From: Oerskovia turbata
Lineage (GTDB): Bacteria > Actinomycetota > Actinomycetes > Actinomycetales > Cellulomonadaceae
NCBI RefSeq assembly: GCF_000718325.1
Contig: NZ_JOFV01000010.1
Location: 1 to 64,000, forward strand
Length of the DNA stretch: 64,000 nt
Direction of reading: 5' to 3'
Shown here: one piece after another, positions 60,979 through 64,000 of the stretch
How the letters are laid out: each line of letters starts with the position of its first letter
How positions within the stretch are numbered: the first letter of the stretch is position 1
Made by a program: the position numbers and the translations under genes
Notes under the pieces: model-generated
Told to the model about the DNA's origin: nothing
The model's input: the letters and a program-made list of their open reading frames with translations, nothing else
Database searches by the model: none

Positions 60979-61422
60979 CTACTGCGCGACCTGGGTGATC
61001 TCGAAAGTCTTCGGCTGCTGCGCGGCGTGCGGGTGCTCAGAGCCTGCGTAGACCTTGAGCTTGCCGAACTGGGCGCGGCCGAGCGAGGTCTTGGGGATCA
61101 TGCCGCGGACGGCCTTCTCCACAGCCCGCTCGGGGTGCTTCTCCAGCAGGTCGCTGTACGCGACCGCCCGAAGACCACCCGGGTAACCGGAGTGGGTGTA
61201 GGCAAGCTTCTGCTCGCGCTTGTTGCCGGTCAGGGCGACCTTGCCGGCGTTGATGACGATGACGAAGTCACCGCCGTCGACGTGCGGAGCAAAGGTGGCC
61301 TTGTGCTTGCCACGGAGCAGGGTCGCCACGTGGGTGGCGAGACGGCCCAGGACGACGTCGGTCGCGTCGATGACGTACCAGTCACGCTGGACGTCGCCGG
61401 GCTTCGGGGTGTACGTACGCAC
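60979..61422 (-). CDS. rplM: Ribosomal protein uL13
   Basis: 147 residues. It begins [20 protein letters not shown] and has the L13 signature [31 protein letters not shown] core (about 95-120, key motif VRGMIPK) and [11 protein letters not shown]. The GTG at 61422 has GAAGG eight bases upstream. The preceding 265 bases (61423-61687) hold no gene; the leader contains a short perfect inverted repeat CGCAGG/CCTGCG, but I cannot assign a known L13 autoregulatory structure. Confidence 0.96.
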   Translation of the reverse strand: MRTYTPKPGDVQRDWYVIDATDVVLGRLATHVATLLRGKHKATFAPHVDGGDFVIVINAGKVALTGNKREQKLAYTHSGYPGGLRAVAYSDLLEKHPERAVEKAVRGMIPKTSLGRAQFGKLKVYAGSEHPHAAQQPKTFEITQVAQ

Positions 61423-61687
61423 GGTCGTAGCCTTCGTTTCGTGTCTTCGATGTCTTCGGCGCAGGAGCCTGCGTCCGACAAGTCGTTTGGCCTTCGGTTG
61501 ACAGGTGTCCAGGTCACGGAGCGAGTGGGCGCACAGGTGACGAGATACCGAAGGGGAAGCACAACGACTCAACAGACTACCTGGACGTCCCGTGCAGGGT
61601 CAAAACTTGCTGCGTCACACCGAGGGTGATGTGGACCTCGGTGCGCACGGTGCGCGACGACGCACGCGCGGGCGCCACAGCGCCGGA
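61423..61687. other. Intergenic region between trhO and rplM, no gene seen
   Basis: It should carry the rplM promoter and leader. On the minus strand TTGAGT and TATCTC near 61580 and 61550 are loosely spaced candidates. A single ACCGAGGGTGATG near 61618, one or two changes from the phased-array unit, occurs without neighbours. No further structure is supported. Confidence 0.5.
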
Positions 61688-62647
61688 TCAGGCGGTCACC
61701 CGGTGGTCGTCGTAGGAGAGGCCGGTGGGCGCGCCGTCCCGAGGACGGGGATACGCACCGGGGCGCAGATCGGCGCACGTGTCGCACTGGAGCGTGCGCG
61801 CGACGCCTGCGCAGTCGGCGCAGAACAGGCGCAGCGTCTGGCAGCCCGGGTCGACGCAGTTCTCGTACTTGGCGGTCGCGCCGCCGCACTCGCTGCACTC
61901 GCCGAGCGGGACGGTCTCGCTCCCGAACTCGACGTGCATGCGCTCGTCGAACACGTAGAGCGAGCCCTCCCACAGCCCCTGGTCGCCGAACGTCTCGCCG
62001 TAGCGCACGATCCCCCCGTCGAGCTGGTAGACCTCCTCGAAGCCGCGCGCGAGCATGAGCGAGGACAGGACCTCGCAGCGCACGCCGCCCGTGCAGTAGG
62101 TCACGACGGGGCGGCCCTTGAGATCGTCGTACGCGCCCGAGTCGAGCTCGGCCACGAAGTCGCGGGTCGTCTCGACCGCCGGCACGACGGCGCCGCGGAA
62201 CCTGCCGATCGCGGCCTCGAACGCGTTGCGGCCGTCGAAGAACACGACGTCGTCCCCACGCTCGGCCACGAGCTCGTGCAGAGCCTCGGGGTCGAGTCGC
62301 GCACCGCCGTCGACCACGCCGTCCTGGTCGACCGTGAGCTCGTCGACCGCGCCGAAGCTCACGAGCTCGGGGCGCACCTTGACCGACAGCCGCGGGAAGT
62401 CACGGCCCGTGCCGTCCGACCACTTCACGTCGATGTCCGAGAACCCCGGGTACTGCTTGGTGGTCTTGACGTACTGCTTGAGGTTCTCGACCGTCCCGCC
62501 CAGCGTCGCGTTGATGCCGTGCTCGGAGACGATGACGCGTCCCGTCAGTCCCCACCGCTCACCGAGGGAGCGTTGCCACAGCTGCACCGCGCGCGGGTCG
62601 GCGAGCGGTGTGAAGGCGTAGAAGAGGACGATCTTGGGGACGGCCAT
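61688..62647 (-). CDS. trhO: tRNA uridine(34) hydroxylase TrhO (rhodanese family)
   Basis: 319 residues. The N-terminal acylphosphatase-like part ([19 protein letters not shown]) precedes the rhodanese domain with the active-site Cys in [18 protein letters not shown]. The C-terminal Cys-rich region (CSECGG, then [16 protein letters not shown] and CDTC) looks like a zinc-binding domain. The family hydroxylates U34 of tRNA using oxygen. TAAAAT (complement of 62654-62659) lies six bases before the ATG, an almost ideal -10 for a leaderless message. Confidence 0.94.
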   Translation of the reverse strand: MAVPKIVLFYAFTPLADPRAVQLWQRSLGERWGLTGRVIVSEHGINATLGGTVENLKQYVKTTKQYPGFSDIDVKWSDGTGRDFPRLSVKVRPELVSFGAVDELTVDQDGVVDGGARLDPEALHELVAERGDDVVFFDGRNAFEAAIGRFRGAVVPAVETTRDFVAELDSGAYDDLKGRPVVTYCTGGVRCEVLSSLMLARGFEEVYQLDGGIVRYGETFGDQGLWEGSLYVFDERMHVEFGSETVPLGECSECGGATAKYENCVDPGCQTLRLFCADCAGVARTLQCDTCADLRPGAYPRPRDGAPTGLSYDDHRVTA

Positions 62648-62782
62648 TGCTCCATTTTAGGAGCCCGACGGCGACACGCAGGTCGTGCTACCGGCCCGCC
62701 GCCGTGCGTGTGGTCTTCCTCACCGCACACGCGCCGCGGGCCGGCCGGTCAGGACGGTCCGGCCGGTCCGGCACCTGCCGGG

Positions 62783-64000
62783 TCAGCGCTGGCGCTTGAC
62801 CCGCTCGACGTCCCAGACCGGCTCGGGGGTCTCGACGACCCGGCCGTCCGACCCGAACACCACGAACCGGTCGAAGCCGCGCGCGAACCACCGGTCGTGC
62901 GTGACGGCCAGGACCGTGCCCTCGAACGCCGCGAGGCCCGACTCGAGCGCCTCGGCCGAGTGCAGGTCGAGGTTGTCCGTGGGCTCGTCGAGCAGCAGGA
63001 GCGTCGCTCCCCCCAGCTCGAGCAGCAGGATCTGGAAGCGTGCCTGCTGCCCGCCGGACAGCGTCTCGAAGCGCTGCTCGGCCTGACCGACGAGCTCGTA
63101 GCGGTCGAGCGCCTTGCTCGCGGGCTCCCGGCCCATGCCCGAGCGCGCGCCGTCCCCGCGGTGCAGGATCTCGAGCAGCGTCCGGCCCTCGAACTCGGGG
63201 TGCGCGTGGTTCTGCGCGAACCACCCCGGGCGCACGCGCGAGCCGAGCGCGGCCCGGCCCGTGTGCGCCACGGGTGGGACGACGGCTGCGTCGCCCGGAG
63301 CACCCGGTGCACCCCCGGCGTACTCGGCATCCGTAGTGCTCTCGTGGACCGGCCGGTGCTCGACGTCCGGGTCCGACCCGCCGCGCGCCAGGAGCCGCAT
63401 GAAGTGCGACTTGCCCGAGCCGTTGGACCCCAGGATCGCGACGCGCTCGCCGAAGAAGACCTCGAGGTCGAACGGCGCCATGAGCCCGGTCAGCTCGAGC
63501 TGCTCGCACGTCACGGCCCGCTTGGCCGTGCGCCCACCCGTGAGGCGGACCTTGACGTTCTGCTCGTGCGCCAGGACCTGGGGCGGCCCGGCCTCCTCGA
63601 ACTTGCGCAGGCGGGTCTGGGCGGCCTGGTAGCGGCTCGCGAGCCCGTCGTTGAAGGCCGCCTTGTTCTTGAGGGTGTTGACGAGGTCCTTGAGCTTGGC
63701 GTGCTCCTCCTCCCAACGACGCAGGAGCTCCTCGAGCCTGCTGCGTCGGTCGGCCCGAGCCTCGGCGTAGGTGCCGAAGCCGCCACCGTGCACCCAGATC
63801 GTCCCGCCCGCGGCCGTGGGCTCGACGGTCGCGACCTGGGTCGCGGTCCGCGCCAGGAGCTCGCGGTCGTGGCTGATGAACAGCACCGTCTTGGGCGAGG
63901 CCGCGAGCTTCTCCTCGAGCCAGCGCTTGGTCGGCACGTCGAGGTAGTTGTCGGGCTCGTCGAGGAGCAGCACCTCCTCCGGCCCCCGGAACAGGGCCGT
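62783..64000 (-). CDS. ABC-F family ATPase, C-terminal 405 residues (truncated by window end)
   Basis: The reading frame is open to base 64000, so the N-terminus and first Walker A are missing. What remains starts at the first domain's Walker B (VLLLDEPDNYLD), includes the charged inter-domain linker (RLEELLRRWEEEHAKLKD), and a full second ATPase domain with VAILGSNGSGKSHFMRLL, signature LSGGQQARFQILLLE and LLLLDEPTDNLDLHS. There are no membrane helices. ABC-F proteins act on the ribosome in translation or antibiotic resistance. An insert of about 45 Gly/Ala/Pro-rich residues follows the second Walker A. Confidence 0.92.
   Translation of the reverse strand, partial: TALFRGPEEVLLLDEPDNYLDVPTKRWLEEKLAASPKTVLFISHDRELLARTATQVATVEPTAAGGTIWVHGGGFGTYAEARADRRSRLEELLRRWEEEHAKLKDLVNTLKNKAAFNDGLASRYQAAQTRLRKFEEAGPPQVLAHEQNVKVRLTGGRTAKRAVTCEQLELTGLMAPFDLEVFFGERVAILGSNGSGKSHFMRLLARGGSDPDVEHRPVHESTTDAEYAGGAPGAPGDAAVVPPVAHTGRAALGSRVRPGWFAQNHAHPEFEGRTLLEILHRGDGARSGMGREPASKALDRYELVGQAEQRFETLSGGQQARFQILLLELGGATLLLLDEPTDNLDLHSAEALESGLAAFEGTVLAVTHDRWFARGFDRFVVFGSDGRVVETPEPVWDVERVKRQR

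Noticed and set aside
62695..62760. Terminator downstream of the ABC-F gene
   Set aside because: Left and right GC-rich stretches are only imperfectly complementary with several mismatches; not strong enough to list.

Overview
The window is chromosomal DNA of a very high-GC Gram-positive actinobacterium. WhiB, a 7Fe ferredoxin of the FdxA type, an F420-type LLM oxidoreductase, GuaB3, GTG starts and leaderless promoters all point that way. Gene content and order (rplM-rpsI-glmM-def, coaA, glmS-acpS, nnr, alr-tsaE-tsaB-rimI, groES, whiB, guaB) resemble Cellulomonas-like Micrococcales; that placement is inference. No insertion sequence, prophage, CRISPR array, rRNA or tRNA was seen.

Layout. 1-5.9 kb: end of a ferredoxin gene, then a PspC-type sensor kinase and NarL-type regulator divergent from a PspC/toastrack membrane protein and a small membrane protein (envelope stress). 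6-8.9 kb: a GT4 glycosyltransferase and guaA. 8.9-14.2 kb: thiamine thiazole block (thiE divergent from a TPP-riboswitch-controlled thiO-thiS-thiG, with a convergent MoeZ-like E1/rhodanese and a DUF3817 protein). 14.2-17.8 kb: a heterodimeric ABC exporter with complementary degenerate nucleotide sites. 17.9-19.6 kb: YceI and SURF1. 19.8-25.9 kb: phosphoketolase-pta-ackA operon. 26-31 kb: DUF4031-HD fusion, DUF218 protein, semialdehyde dehydrogenase, TetR/SDR divergent pair. 31-39.3 kb: GNAT, guaB3, exonuclease, HTH-MurA fusion, guaB, MerR-like regulator, whiB, groES with a CIRCE operator. 39.3-44.5 kb: methyltransferases, YbdK-like ligase, tsaD, nitroreductase. 44.6-52.5 kb: leftward run sseA, rimI, tsaB, tsaE, alr, pseudouridine synthase, P-loop kinase, NAD(P)HX repair. 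52.6-61.4 kb: LLM oxidoreductase, acpS, glmS, coaA, DedA, def, glmM, rpsI, rplM. 61.7-64 kb: trhO and a truncated ABC-F gene.

The main signals not explained by ordinary genes are two families of helically phased short-motif arrays. One has 13-bp units every 22 bp, in two arrays flanking the pseudouridine synthase and kinase genes. The other has 11-bp units every 19 bp, arranged as a palindrome and present twice around thiS-thiG. Both families run into the ends of coding regions. A second theme is leaderless transcription: at least 14 genes have a TANNNT hexamer exactly 6 or 7 nt before the start codon.

Genes that work together include TsaD/B/E with RimI (tRNA t6A and ribosomal protein acetylation), GlmS/GlmM/Alr/MurA-like (cell wall precursors), GuaA/GuaB/GuaB3 (guanine nucleotides) and Xfp/Pta/AckA (phosphoketolase route to acetate or acetyl-CoA).
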